Origin: Lachnospiraceae bacterium NC2004
GTDB lineage: Bacteria; Bacillota; Clostridia; Lachnospirales; Lachnospiraceae
Direction of reading: 5' to 3'
Length of the DNA: 64,000 nt
Assembly: GCA_000621905.1 (NCBI GenBank)
Contig: JHXB01000006.1
Coordinates: forward strand, 1 to 64,000
Part shown: positions 32,301-41,956 of the stretch, in pieces
Layout of the letters: the number at the start of each line of letters is the position of its first letter
Position numbering within the stretch: the first letter of the stretch is position 1
Notes under the pieces: generated by a model
What the model was told of the DNA's origin: nothing
What the model saw: only the letters and a program-made list of their open reading frames with translations
Databases searched by the model: none
Made by a program: the position numbers and the translations under genes

Positions 32301-34803
32301 CGCCATCCTGAGTATTGCCCTTCTTATATGAGTTACCAACGCTCTTAAGGTCGTCAGCATCGAAACCAACAAACACATTAGGTGCATGATATAAATCATC
32401 GCCAGGAAGTTCAGCAATATGGTAGAGCAACTGATACATATATGACTCAGGGTCAATGTTACTCTCTCTACGAGCTTTCATAGTATCTTCACTATATGAA
32501 GTACTCTTGAATGCAGTACCCTTGTATGAATCATTGTCATCATGTGTTGCATCTAACTTATATCTGTAGAGTGTAGATGATCCAGTCTTTCCTGAATCTC
32601 TGATCACATAGTCAGTATCCTTAACCAAATCTGCATTTACTGACGCACCACCGATAAGATAATCAGCAGTCATAACATCTTTATCAACTACAACAGGCAT
32701 TCCTGCACCGATGTAGTCATAAAGCTTAAGATACATCTTAGCTGTAAGATCATTACCATTTGTTCTATTAAAATCCTTACCATTAAAGACGTTAGAGAAC
32801 ACGCTACGCTGATCTCCGTTAACACCCAACTCACCAGTATGCGTATAACTTGTATAAGCAAACGCATTATCCATCTTGGTAGCTGAAGAAGTATTGCCAA
32901 AATAGAATCTATCAAGATCCTTCTTGTTAAATGACATAAACTGTGCCTTCCAATAAGATGAGTCAGAGTTCTTAGATGCCAAGACATTATATATATCCCA
33001 ATCTTCCTTCTTATTGACAGTCGCATTATTGCCACCAATATAAACCATGTCATACTGGCTAAGAATATCTTGATTAGTAGAACATAGAGCATTAGCTGTC
33101 ATTCTGACAACACCAATCTGATCTATCGAAAGACCGGTTGCCGCCGCTATCCTGGCCTCCGTCATGTTATATGAATAGTGAGGATCATCAGCCACTTCAT
33201 ACTCTTCTTGCATCTTAGTATTATAAAGTGTCTCTGTTAAGTTCTTCCTATCACTATCATCATTAAAATCTGTATTCTTAACATTAGCATAAGGCTCAAT
33301 CTCAAGAACATAGAAGTTCTTACTGTTAGTATTAGCTGCCCACTTACGATATGTACTTCTGTTAATCAACGCAGTAGTAGCCGTAGCATTGGTACTTGCA
33401 ACCGGATTCTTAAAGAAGCCTCTTGAAGTAACCTCAACGTTCTTCATGATAGGAGTAGCTGTACCATCATCATTGAGCTTAACCATATCTCTAAGAAGAT
33501 CGTAAACGTTAGTATTGGTATCTACAGTAATGGTCTTATTCTCACCATAAATTGAAAGAATCTTCCGATCAACAATCAATCTCTTTACATAAACCTGATC
33601 ACCATGTCCTAACTCAGTAAGCTTCTGCTTAGCTTCTTCGTATGTAGACACTTCATCAGGATGATTCTTCAAATAAAGATCATAGTTAGTGGTATCGATA
33701 TACTTCTCCAATGCAGCCTTGGCAGCGTCAGATAAATCATTACCACCCATCTTATAAAGCTCTTCGCTAGAAGCGTGGCTGATATAGATAAAATCATACT
33801 CACCTAAATCCATAGATGAAACATTTGCATTAAACTCAGCCATAGTCATCTTGCTATACTCTAAATCATCCGCATCCATATTAGATGTATCAGCAAATGC
33901 TTCAAGAAAACTTCCATCATTAACAGCATCTTCAATATCAGATACAGTCGCTGCATCTGGAGTAATCTCCAAAATCTTATGCTTATAATTAGCATAATCG
34001 TACACGTTCCATACTTTATCACCTTTGTTATCGAAAGTGATGTATGTAGAAGTATTAGAATTAGACATATTAAAATGCTGTGCCCAAGAAGCCGAATCCT
34101 TCTTGAACGAGATAACACCTATATCACTTGCCGAACCTTCAAGGTTATAATATCTTCTCAAATAATCAGAAAGCTTGGTAGCTGTTGCATTAACAGTCGT
34201 CTCACTTGAACTGGTATAACTTGACAAAGCTCCAAGGATCTCACTATCAATCATAATTGGCTTAAAGTCTGAGAATACATACTTCTTAAGCGCGTCATAA
34301 ACACCGTTACCAATAACATTGGCGATATCCATGTCTCCAACATATCCTGAACCACAAGAAGAGAAATAAATAAAATCTGCATTAGCTATTCTGGTGTTAA
34401 GATCCGCCGCATTAGCCTTAACTACATCAACCTTAATGTGATTCTCGTTCATAGCAGGTCTTAATACATCATTCTTAAAACAACTAAAATCATCATCTGT
34501 ATCATCATTAGATACAAAGTTGCTAAGATATGCCGCAACAGTTTCGCCGGAATTATCTGCATATGTATCACTATCAACAATCTGCAAGATATGATATTCT
34601 TTATCTACACTATCATCTGTCGAATTAGAGTTATCAATAATATGTGTTACCTGATCTGAGAACGAGGTGTAAATGTCTGATAAGTTATTACCCTCGTCCG
34701 TATAATAACTTGCTGTATTTCGACCTAAGGTGAAAGAAGCAACACCTGCTACTAAGCCTACGGTACATAATACTGTAAATATTAGTAAAGCTACCTTCTT
34801 CAT
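29368..34803 (-). CDS. Giant pilus-locus surface protein (1811 aa)
   Basis: A signal anchor (MKKVALLIFTVLCTVGLVAG, 1-20) leads into a very long extracytoplasmic part. I see four copies of a two-part module: a strand such as HILQIVDSD, KILEITPDA, FYVLEIEPY or LRLLQIVPG (about 71, 277, 498, 1047) followed by YDFIYISH, YDMVYIGG or YDMIIIGFG (about 336, 586, 1294; FIYFSSCG at 148), resembling a repeated Rossmann-like or GATase-like core. Between them is an Ig/fibronectin-like stretch (about 920-1040) and another at the C-terminus. Aromatic- and Asn/Asp-rich, no LPXTG. It may correspond to the DUF5057 type found in Lachnospiraceae (uncertain). It is the last gene of a minor-pilin operon, 18 bp after a PilW-like gene. 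A tip adhesin or pilus-associated role is inference. Confidence 0.75.
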   Translation of the reverse strand: MKKVALLIFTVLCTVGLVAGVASFTLGRNTASYYTDEGNNLSDIYTSFSDQVTHIIDNSNSTDDSVDKEYHILQIVDSDTYADNSGETVAAYLSNFVSNDDTDDDFSCFKNDVLRPAMNENHIKVDVVKANAADLNTRIANADFIYFSSCGSGYVGDMDIANVIGNGVYDALKKYVFSDFKPIMIDSEILGALSSYTSSSETTVNATATKLSDYLRRYYNLEGSASDIGVISFKKDSASWAQHFNMSNSNTSTYITFDNKGDKVWNVYDYANYKHKILEITPDAATVSDIEDAVNDGSFLEAFADTSNMDADDLEYSKMTMAEFNANVSSMDLGEYDFIYISHASSEELYKMGGNDLSDAAKAALEKYIDTTNYDLYLKNHPDEVSTYEEAKQKLTELGHGDQVYVKRLIVDRKILSIYGENKTITVDTNTNVYDLLRDMVKLNDDGTATPIMKNVEVTSRGFFKNPVASTNATATTALINRSTYRKWAANTNSKNFYVLEIEPYANVKNTDFNDDSDRKNLTETLYNTKMQEEYEVADDPHYSYNMTEARIAAATGLSIDQIGVVRMTANALCSTNQDILSQYDMVYIGGNNATVNKKEDWDIYNVLASKNSDSSYWKAQFMSFNKKDLDRFYFGNTSSATKMDNAFAYTSYTHTGELGVNGDQRSVFSNVFNGKDFNRTNGNDLTAKMYLKLYDYIGAGMPVVVDKDVMTADYLIGGASVNADLVKDTDYVIRDSGKTGSSTLYRYKLDATHDDNDSYKGTAFKSTSYSEDTMKARRESNIDPESYMYQLLYHIAELPGDDLYHAPNVFVGFDADDLKSVGNSYKKGNTQDGESVLDGDVKVISSLDKGTAIQFFNETMVKTGSKVNYAKSGSAVQLKHFLNCYAQSRPVINLMEAPVDYDSTRDGYESPKGSGKYPNRIENSRKPTFKLAVEGLIPGHTYSVRVYYDLNGDSKFSDGEVDSRIEGVEKYATECVARVDGYTATSGVITFKEGATGVLDNFTVDKDFIGVLPYRILVEDSSNGKQTIIPGTPKYYPEKGASKQELRLLQIVPGNGAGKVFVGSPITVLDVNQVRDGKANYIGCSDGSDWLYYDDPADPKDDAKFGLYSTEKRLDNGNAENLGDCLDEYDIKLTTMTTIQFGQMCNAYLADYCKNFEAGDKYDERDGLTDDEKDLFRKFKNHFYDSANKTMKDSWVKMTIGDTGDGSHSGLINIKTLYDFSNFNNRGQSEDWGGIPAKVTNSWLRKGEVKDYDPDNPNDGYLKIHSTHWRKDPNDTSDDTGVAQRFSTGLYDMIIIGFGRAYGGGSGEGFINDIPNIGCWFIKNYIEDNGAAFLGTDTFSFIGYDCGGTTSWSRNINQYLRECCGFDRFKYEKQNDGRMYDSVTAGSQSAAFYSAAGRNPKTQREYLYVPYTTATYRGLDTDMPGEFMTTNSYDGTYEVVDGTTDLNNGNNMAAAGGTDIVHFSLGNGGANGSDDQAQSTQFKNVSAPHSGQTTDFGMTTRIAMNDNTQFGLIKEYPYNIDTKASIATTNGQTYAADTESKDMEIWYSLAGAGNNTSALYAADPLNGRSFYYMFTYKSVTFTAAGYDALSDSDKNEQERRLFINAILSKARSRSSGPSLVYKEFENDNNKDNVTDTENYVYKHATFTGETSNSTAVLSLDTQDPKACSFNFTLDDEQVAHFKDVYMFICNSNPAAKNDADDPNVVLGPPTSGDPIINQWHAVAANEDLPAASGNPLYNKGSHVNPQLLSATSSGNKLTITIRGDQDDSGVIDSYIKQGSFYITVYAKDSKGRKVSKRILIKTTTTLFDLT

Positions 34804-34821
34804 TACTGTATCGCTCCTTTC

Positions 34822-35832
34822 TTACTCCATTACCCTTGCGTTACGTATGTTAACTGTTCCACCTACAGTGTAGGTATATCCAGACTTACTTATAAAGAAG
34901 TCACCATCTTTATTAGCCGTCTTATTGGTTACTGTGTTGGCGTCTGCAGAATATGTCGCATCGACTGTTCCTTCCGCACCACCGGCAACAAGAATCATCT
35001 TGACATAAAGAGAATTCTTATCTCCCGTACTAGGAATCACTGTAAATGCATAGCAGTTCTCAGCTATAACATTCTCCTTATGTGGAGAAAAGTCAGATCC
35101 TGTCTCGCTCCTGTTAAGATATACCTTATTACCATCGTAAACCAATGTGTTGTATGTTGTGTACTTGGTACCATCTTCATCTATAGTCACAGGTCCTAAG
35201 TACAATCCTTCTACATTGTATTCATTCTCCTGGAATGTTGAGAATACATCAGTTGACGCAAATGCACCGGATAATGCAAGCTTAGCTGCTTCATCCTGGG
35301 CAACGGATATCGTCTTGGATTTAAGTGTTGGCTCCAAAGCGCCTGAAGTATAATCTAACTTAACTTTACCCCTGGATGCTACCACGTAATCTGTGTTAGC
35401 CTTGGCCTCATAAGCAGCAACATCTGAATATTTTTTACACGCGACCATCAGATACTCAGCAGCGCTTTTCGATACTAAATATCCCTTCTTAAACTCTCCG
35501 GCATCAGTCTCAAGTGATCCTGCTTCAACATTATGTCCGTTATTGTATGTAAACGCATTGCCTGATGCATTAGACGAGACATAAGGATTACTAGTCTTAG
35601 ATGCGATACCGTCAGTCTTAAGAATTACACACTTAGATTGCATAATCATCTGACTAATCTCATCATACACCTTCTGAGCATCCTGCTGAACTTGAACCTG
35701 TCGCTTAGCCTTAGTCGTATCTCTCGACATTGTTGAGATAAAGTAAGTAACCGATGTCATAAATACAGCCAGTATCGTTAGTGATACAAGGAGCTCGATA
35801 AGAGTAACTCCTCTGTTATTCAGTTTAATCAT
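34822..35832 (-). CDS. Minor pilin, PilW/GspJ-like
   Basis: 336 residues with a type III prepilin signal: short basic leader MIKLNNRG, cleavage after Gly, then VTLIELLVSLTILAVFM with Glu at +5. The long helix continues to about 75 (SRDTTKAKRQVQVQQDAQKV), then a beta-rich domain. PilW/GspJ minor pilins prime assembly at the tip. Tightly packed in the operon with the other three minor pilins. It needs a prepilin peptidase, which is not in this window. Confidence 0.85.
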   Translation of the reverse strand: MIKLNNRGVTLIELLVSLTILAVFMTSVTYFISTMSRDTTKAKRQVQVQQDAQKVYDEISQMIMQSKCVILKTDGIASKTSNPYVSSNASGNAFTYNNGHNVEAGSLETDAGEFKKGYLVSKSAAEYLMVACKKYSDVAAYEAKANTDYVVASRGKVKLDYTSGALEPTLKSKTISVAQDEAAKLALSGAFASTDVFSTFQENEYNVEGLYLGPVTIDEDGTKYTTYNTLVYDGNKVYLNRSETGSDFSPHKENVIAENCYAFTVIPSTGDKNSLYVKMILVAGGAEGTVDATYSADANTVTNKTANKDGDFFISKSGYTYTVGGTVNIRNARVME

Positions 35833-35854
35833 AATCTCACTCCTTATTTAATCA

Positions 35855-36478
35855 CTATTTTAAATGAATATTACCTGTAGTCTTCTCAAGAACCAAAATG
35901 CTCTGATTCTTCTCGATATCAGATCTTGTTCCGAAAGTGAACTCTCCATATCCGGAAACAACTGATCCATCGAACTTCCTAAACTTAACTATCACCGGTG
36001 CAGTAGGATCAATATTTACTCTAGAAGCACCACTCGTAGATCCGTCTGTAAAAGCCATCTTGGTCTTAGTACCTAATGCCAAGAAATCAGAAGCCTCTGC
36101 CGGAAGCATTGAACCACTCGTAAGATCCGAAAGCGGTCTGTCACCTATGTATTTAGTAACATTCTTACCATTAACTATGCTTGATTGCTTCTTAGCCGTC
36201 TTAAAATTACTAATCAATGCCGCCTGTGAATCGCCACTTGAAACTCCAAGAACTGCGAAGCACTCATTGTTCTGTTCAATAATAGCTACGCATATATTCT
36301 TATCCTCACTCTGCGTAAGCTTAGACGCATAGGTAAGATAATTCTTAAAATTATCTCTAGTCTTCCCCGGCTGCCTTCTGTTAGCCGCAGAAAATGTCAT
36401 GAAAGACAACCCTGATACAACAGCCATGATAGCCATAACTATAATGAATTCGATAAATGAAAATCCTTTATTATTCAT
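35855..36478 (-). CDS. Minor pilin, GspH/FimT-like
   Basis: 207 residues from ATG 36478 (AGGGGTGATTATT before it). Prepilin leader MNNKG, then FSFIEFIIVMAIMAVVSG with Glu at +5. The mature part begins with a long helix and a compact beta domain, as in GspH/FimT. Located between PilX-like and PilW-like genes. Confidence 0.85.
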   Translation of the reverse strand: MNNKGFSFIEFIIVMAIMAVVSGLSFMTFSAANRRQPGKTRDNFKNYLTYASKLTQSEDKNICVAIIEQNNECFAVLGVSSGDSQAALISNFKTAKKQSSIVNGKNVTKYIGDRPLSDLTSGSMLPAEASDFLALGTKTKMAFTDGSTSGASRVNIDPTAPVIVKFRKFDGSVVSGYGEFTFGTRSDIEKNQSILVLEKTTGNIHLK

Positions 36479-36492
36479 AATAATCACCCCTA

Positions 36493-39400
36493 TCATTCGC
36501 CATTTCTAATCCAGTTATCATATCCTACAAGATCAGTATACTCGATGCTTGTGATAGATACGGTGTCAACATTGTTACTGTTCTCCATATCGAACTCTTT
36601 TAATCCAAAGCATGTTCTTATCTGATTGTCCTTATCTGTTTCAAGAATTGTTGTACACATATTCTCATCTGCATAAATAGCAGTATTAGCACCTTCAATT
36701 CTCAACTTACCTGCACAAAGGATAATACCCTTGAATTCCTCAACATTCTTAAGTGTAACATCCTTCATACTAATTATAATACCATATATCTTGTTATCAC
36801 CTGATGGACCTGCACCATTAACCTCGATGCTCTGATCAGATACCCATACCTTACCACCCGGATACCAATTAAGAGGAACACCCGTTGCGTATGAAGCTGG
36901 TTTATCAGCTACAGCCTCCCAATCTATTGTCACACAATCAGGGTTGGTAAGTGGAGAGATAGCATCTCCGCTTGTATCATAGAAGAACTTACCAAGCTTA
37001 ACATCTCTATCTCCGTACTCATACATATGCTCAGCAATATCAACCATTGTGCCTGGCTCACCAATGTTAGAACCGTATCCGGTGATAAGCATCTCAGCTT
37101 TAGGGAAATATGTCATATACGCCTTAGCAAGCTGAGTAAGCCTGTTATACTGCTGATTAACCTCTGCAACGCTACTTGCGTTAGTCTTTCTATCCTGATC
37201 CGTAATAAGCTTATATTCTGTGTCTCCAGCCTCAATTACAGTACCAAGTCCTGATGTTGCATACTGCTTCTTATCCTGATCAGGCAAGAGCAAACTTACT
37301 TCGTTAACATCATCATTTAAAATATTAGCTCCCAATGGATTGTCAATAGCTGACTCAAATCCAGGAATCTTGCCCTTAGAAAGCTCTGAAAGATAGTGTG
37401 AGTAATCAAGCACAAACTGCTCACGACTATCACGATCGTAGAACTGGAAGTAATAATAGTCATTACCGCCAATTGTAGTCTTAATAAGGTTGAGCTTATG
37501 CTTACCTGCGGTTAAGAAGCCATATCTGCTAATAGTTACATTAACATTAGTGTTGTTAACCTTAACCTTGCCCTTCAACGTTCCATCATTCGCAATAATA
37601 TGATAAACATTATTCTTACTAGGATCGCCTAATGAAGTACCGAAAGCATCCGTAACCTCAATCTCAGACCCGGTATCGTTACAACCAATAGTATCATCAT
37701 CTGCCTGATACAAATGACGTTCGGCATTCAAAGTAGCACGATCTGGAAGATATATATCCATAAGATCTTGATAGAACTTACTATCCTTACCATAAGTCTG
37801 TATATCATCCCACACATATTCCCTAGTCACACTAGATCTATTCCAGTCAGCCTGGAAACCTGTAAGCGGTGTATCGCACTCAAACAATGCTTTACCATTC
37901 CCCTCAAAGAACTGGTAAACAAAGAACTTAATCATATCATAGTTAGGTACATAATTAGTTCCAAAACCTTCCGAACCAGCGTAACTACCATACACATAGT
38001 TAACACCCTGGGTATCTAAAGATTTAAGATCACCATTGATAGGAGCGCTCTCCTGAACTCTATATGTAAGCTGGTTAGACTTAACAGAAACAGAATCTGC
38101 TGTCTCAATATCGACAACCTGATCATTGTCGCCGGATTTAGCCGAAAGCAAATCAATATATGATCTACCGTTAACAACCAAATTATCAAGACCTGAAAGA
38201 TCAAGCTTAGAATTCTTACCATTGACTAAGATAGCACTTGAGTTGGTATGTCTCTTAGTTCTATCAGCAGAAAGCTGATTACCAGCTGCAGTTCCGGTAA
38301 GATGTGTCTTCATTACGTTATCTTCATCCATAGCGTAACTGTAGCCATAATATGAACCCCTCAAGGTTACCTGGCTATCCGGAGCATTAATCTCAAGGTC
38401 ATCAGAAATTCTGAAGTTAGCGTTAAGCATAATTGATGCAGAACCATCTCCACTTCCTGCTGCTGTAAGTAAGTTCTTGGCTACCAAGAACGACTGAGTG
38501 GTCTGATCGGAACTATCACTCTTCTTACTACCATCAATCGTAGAGCCATTGTCTGCTACAATACATCCGTTGACCGATATAATATCAGACTGAAGATTAA
38601 GCACATTGTTCTTACCGCTTACATAGATGCCGGAGTAAACGCTGGAATTAGCTGTCTCTCTACCTATGTTACCCGCAGTACTGTTAACAATCTTCTTGCT
38701 GTACGACTCTCCTGAAGCAGCTACATAATTAGCAATTGTACCACCATAGATACCATTGTTACGCATATCAGAACCGGTATAAACATTACCTGTCAAACGG
38801 CAAGTATTGTTAGTACCCTGAGAGAACTCAAGACCATAATCTGCTACTACGTTGTATGAGAATACATCACTCAATGACTGTGCAGATGCAAGGAAATTGA
38901 GTGCATCCTCAGGTGGTGTAATAATAAAATCAGTTGAAATCGACTGCTGGTTACCCTTGTCATCTGTACGAGATACTGTAACACCTGTAATGCGATAACC
39001 TGCGAGTTTAGTATTGTTAAGGAATATCTCACTACATCCGAAGTCGTCCTTGTCAAATGTAACCTCAACACCTTCGGTAGTATGATATCCTGCTGCCTCA
39101 TCACCATGTACATTCTGTACATAACTGAGAAGCATCTCTCTTAAGGCAGTCTCGTTAACCTGAAAATCTCCCTTAATATATCCAAAATACTTATTATTAA
39201 GGATGTTAGAAGCGGTTGTATCACTAACACTCATGTACTTCTTGTCTGTAGTATCATAATATACAACCATAGCCACAGTCTCGTCATAAGCCTTCTTAAG
39301 ATCTGTAAGTGCCTGATTACCTACACCTACCCTCATCTCGTTCAAAACTTCCTCCAAGAAGTAGAAGTTGTCCTTAGACTGCTTACTTGCTCTTAACATC

Positions 39401-39549
39401 TTATATTGTAAGAATATCATTACAAACATGATAGCAACAACTATCATAACGAGGGCTACTGATACAAGAACCATAACAAAACTCGATCCCTGCTCATTAA
39501 GATTGTCTTTATCTTTCTTAAGCTTAAATCTCTCTAACAATCTCTTCAT
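36493..39549 (-). CDS. PilX/GspK-like minor pilin of 1018 residues
   Basis: Start ATG 39549 chosen because GGAGG lies 10 bases upstream; the GTG 6 bases earlier is too close. Leader up to LNEQG, then SSFVMVLVSVALVMIVVAIM: a prepilin-like segment in which +5 is Met, not Glu. GspK/PilX-type tip pilins are the class that lacks Glu5. The remaining 950 residues are repetitive beta-strand-like (SVYSGIYVSGKNNVLNLQSD, then GCIVADNGSTIDG), perhaps a beta-helix. GspK proteins are normally about 300 residues, so this is over three times the size. It overlaps the preceding PilV-like gene by a few bases. Confidence 0.75.
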   Translation of the reverse strand: MKRLLERFKLKKDKDNLNEQGSSFVMVLVSVALVMIVVAIMFVMIFLQYKMLRASKQSKDNFYFLEEVLNEMRVGVGNQALTDLKKAYDETVAMVVYYDTTDKKYMSVSDTTASNILNNKYFGYIKGDFQVNETALREMLLSYVQNVHGDEAAGYHTTEGVEVTFDKDDFGCSEIFLNNTKLAGYRITGVTVSRTDDKGNQQSISTDFIITPPEDALNFLASAQSLSDVFSYNVVADYGLEFSQGTNNTCRLTGNVYTGSDMRNNGIYGGTIANYVAASGESYSKKIVNSTAGNIGRETANSSVYSGIYVSGKNNVLNLQSDIISVNGCIVADNGSTIDGSKKSDSSDQTTQSFLVAKNLLTAAGSGDGSASIMLNANFRISDDLEINAPDSQVTLRGSYYGYSYAMDEDNVMKTHLTGTAAGNQLSADRTKRHTNSSAILVNGKNSKLDLSGLDNLVVNGRSYIDLLSAKSGDNDQVVDIETADSVSVKSNQLTYRVQESAPINGDLKSLDTQGVNYVYGSYAGSEGFGTNYVPNYDMIKFFVYQFFEGNGKALFECDTPLTGFQADWNRSSVTREYVWDDIQTYGKDSKFYQDLMDIYLPDRATLNAERHLYQADDDTIGCNDTGSEIEVTDAFGTSLGDPSKNNVYHIIANDGTLKGKVKVNNTNVNVTISRYGFLTAGKHKLNLIKTTIGGNDYYYFQFYDRDSREQFVLDYSHYLSELSKGKIPGFESAIDNPLGANILNDDVNEVSLLLPDQDKKQYATSGLGTVIEAGDTEYKLITDQDRKTNASSVAEVNQQYNRLTQLAKAYMTYFPKAEMLITGYGSNIGEPGTMVDIAEHMYEYGDRDVKLGKFFYDTSGDAISPLTNPDCVTIDWEAVADKPASYATGVPLNWYPGGKVWVSDQSIEVNGAGPSGDNKIYGIIISMKDVTLKNVEEFKGIILCAGKLRIEGANTAIYADENMCTTILETDKDNQIRTCFGLKEFDMENSNNVDTVSITSIEYTDLVGYDNWIRNGE

Positions 39550-39551
39550 AA

Positions 39552-41777
39552 TCACTTGCCCTCCTTTCCACTTGTAAGTGTAATTACTTTAACATAATCT
39601 GCATCTGTACCACCAACCGGTCTTCTCTCCAGTAATAGAGATATATGCCATAACTTCTTGGCAGCTTGGTCATAATCTAAAGTGAGTGGTCTGATACATT
39701 CACAATAATCTGTGAATTCCATCCAGTTACCAGCAATCTCTCCGTCTCCGGAACCTGCCACTGCAGGATAAATAACCTTACTAGGAAGTAGATTGGTCTT
39801 GCTCTTAAACAACGGCGTATAGTAGAAGTTACATTCATCCTCTACATACTGCACATATATATTGTTACCATGGTTGATCTTAAATGTAGTACTCTTGTCA
39901 TTATACTGAGATTCTGACAATATATCAGGCTTGATAGCCTTTGGAGAAGGTCCTGAAGTATCAACTTGAGTAATGTTGGTATATATCATTATTGCGTGAT
40001 CTCCACCACCGTCTAAATCCATCTTAGATCCCGGTCCCAATACTATATTAATCGGTCTGTTAACATACGATATCTTCTCTGATCTAGCTATAATAAATGT
40101 CTTATTATGTATAGAAGAGTTAACCTCTTTAACAATAAACTTAGAGAAACTATCAATATCTGCCGCTTTATCAACGACTGTTCCATCAGGGAACACGAAG
40201 AATCTCTCCTTGTTCCTGAATATTACATCACCCTTATTAAACTTAATGTTAGGGTCATAATCTGTCGCTACATCTCTACGACATACATATACCTCATCAC
40301 CTACTGATATTGACTCCTCGTACTCATTACTAGGAATAGCATGAGGCATTGTTGAATCTACCATTACGTCATTGTAAATAATATAATACAATCCCGTAAA
40401 CGAACCATCATCCCTTGTTTCTCTAACAATAGCGTTAGGGCCTGACTTTCTGTTAAGCTTCTTAGATATGCTCTTAACATTAGGAAGATTACATATCTGA
40501 CTATATGAAAGAGCAGACGAATCCATAATCGAAGTTACATAGCTTGGCCAATAGTAGTATGTCTTAGCTGATGCACCATTACCCAACTCAGCTGTATAAA
40601 CCATACTTCCTTCTGTATTGGATGTCTCAAATGCAGGAGAAGCTAATGTCGCCTCACCCGAAGCCGGAATAACCCATCCCTTGAATGACTGGCCTAATCC
40701 TGGCTTTCTGGTATATACTTCTGTCTCCTCTTCTGCATTAGTTGTAATATCTGACTTGATGAGATAAATATTAATCTGATCATTCTTATCTATGTTACCA
40801 CCCGAAACCATTCCTGAGTTATCGAGTGAGATTGTATCCGAATCCGGTGTAACCAAGTTGTTCTGAGTAAACTGGTTATAATAGTAATAAATCTTAGGAG
40901 GCTTATTGCCTGTCTCTTCCTTCTTATATATTCTGTTTCTGATAATATTATATGTTACGTTAGCGTTCTTATAACCATACATAGTATAGTTAACTGTAAC
41001 ATCTACAACATAATCGCCTGCAGCATTCTTACTCATCTTGATATATGTGTTCTTAAAATACTTCGCATTGACGAATACGTTAACGACACCACTCATCCAC
41101 ATGTTATAACGAGCAGGGTCGTCTTGTTTAAGTTGCTTGGCTGCCTTATCAATAAGGTCATTAATAGCTCGTGAATCATAGTTAAGACTTGCATCTCTAA
41201 TCAATACGCAGAATCTCTCGTCAATATTGTCGAGATTATATGCTAAGGTGTTGTTAGGATCTATATACTGATATGTAGCACCTGCTGATGCCATTGTAAT
41301 ATTACCATCTGAAGACGCATATGTATTAGGATCCATAGATACGGTAACCCTATATTCATACTGACTTGTGTCATGGTCTGTATCGTTAATCGAACGAACT
41401 GAATCTGCACTAACCTTGTATGTTTTGTTAGCAGACTCAACAATATCCTGCTCAAACTTAATATTCTCTAATGTATATTCTACAATTCCGGTCGGATCTG
41501 ACGCATTAACACTATAGCCTGCCATAGTCTCATTAGGCGTTGTCGGATCCTCATCTGTAACATCAGGATTGAACTGCTTAAACTGCTCTATAACACGACC
41601 GGCATAGTCTACCTCCGCCTGTGTAACCTTAGCAGTCTTGTTCTGCTTCAGCAATGAGTTAAAGCCCGTCAACATAGGAAATAACATAATTGCAAAAACA
41701 ACCATACTTACCAGTATCTCAACCAATGTTAATCCGGCATTGTCAAGTTTCATCCTGGCTTTAATTCTATCGCTCAT
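39552..41777 (-). CDS. Minor pilin, PilV/GspI-like, 741 residues
   Basis: Start ATG 41777 with GAGGAG 8 bases before (a GTG at 41786 overlaps that site). Leader ends DNAG, then LTLVEILVSMVVFAIMLFPM, with Glu at +5. The rest is a large domain rich in Asn/Thr/Tyr, with repeated short beta segments. PilV/GspI minor pilins are usually 120-180 residues, so this is a strongly enlarged form. First gene of the minor-pilin operon, separated from pilO by a terminator hairpin. Confidence 0.8.
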   Translation of the reverse strand: MSDRIKARMKLDNAGLTLVEILVSMVVFAIMLFPMLTGFNSLLKQNKTAKVTQAEVDYAGRVIEQFKQFNPDVTDEDPTTPNETMAGYSVNASDPTGIVEYTLENIKFEQDIVESANKTYKVSADSVRSINDTDHDTSQYEYRVTVSMDPNTYASSDGNITMASAGATYQYIDPNNTLAYNLDNIDERFCVLIRDASLNYDSRAINDLIDKAAKQLKQDDPARYNMWMSGVVNVFVNAKYFKNTYIKMSKNAAGDYVVDVTVNYTMYGYKNANVTYNIIRNRIYKKEETGNKPPKIYYYYNQFTQNNLVTPDSDTISLDNSGMVSGGNIDKNDQINIYLIKSDITTNAEEETEVYTRKPGLGQSFKGWVIPASGEATLASPAFETSNTEGSMVYTAELGNGASAKTYYYWPSYVTSIMDSSALSYSQICNLPNVKSISKKLNRKSGPNAIVRETRDDGSFTGLYYIIYNDVMVDSTMPHAIPSNEYEESISVGDEVYVCRRDVATDYDPNIKFNKGDVIFRNKERFFVFPDGTVVDKAADIDSFSKFIVKEVNSSIHNKTFIIARSEKISYVNRPINIVLGPGSKMDLDGGGDHAIMIYTNITQVDTSGPSPKAIKPDILSESQYNDKSTTFKINHGNNIYVQYVEDECNFYYTPLFKSKTNLLPSKVIYPAVAGSGDGEIAGNWMEFTDYCECIRPLTLDYDQAAKKLWHISLLLERRPVGGTDADYVKVITLTSGKEGK

Positions 41778-41903
41778 CGCCTTCACTCCTCAAATAAATA
41801 ATCGTCTGTCACTAATGTACTATTAACCCTTTTTAACTAATTTATATTATACATCCAAATTATGTGTTTTTTGTAATAACTCTCTACTCTTATATACAAT
41901 TTT

Positions 41904-41943
41904 ATTCTGGGTGATTACTCAACCTAGGGCAATCACCCAGAAT
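41904..41943 (-). terminator. Terminator between pilO and the minor-pilin operon
   Basis: ATTCTGGGTGATT and AATCACCCAGAAT form a perfect 13-bp stem with a 14-base loop; AAAATTG follows on the minus strand, a weak T context. It splits the locus into separately controlled units or attenuates read-through. Confidence 0.7.
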
Positions 41944-41956
41944 ATATATCGTCATA

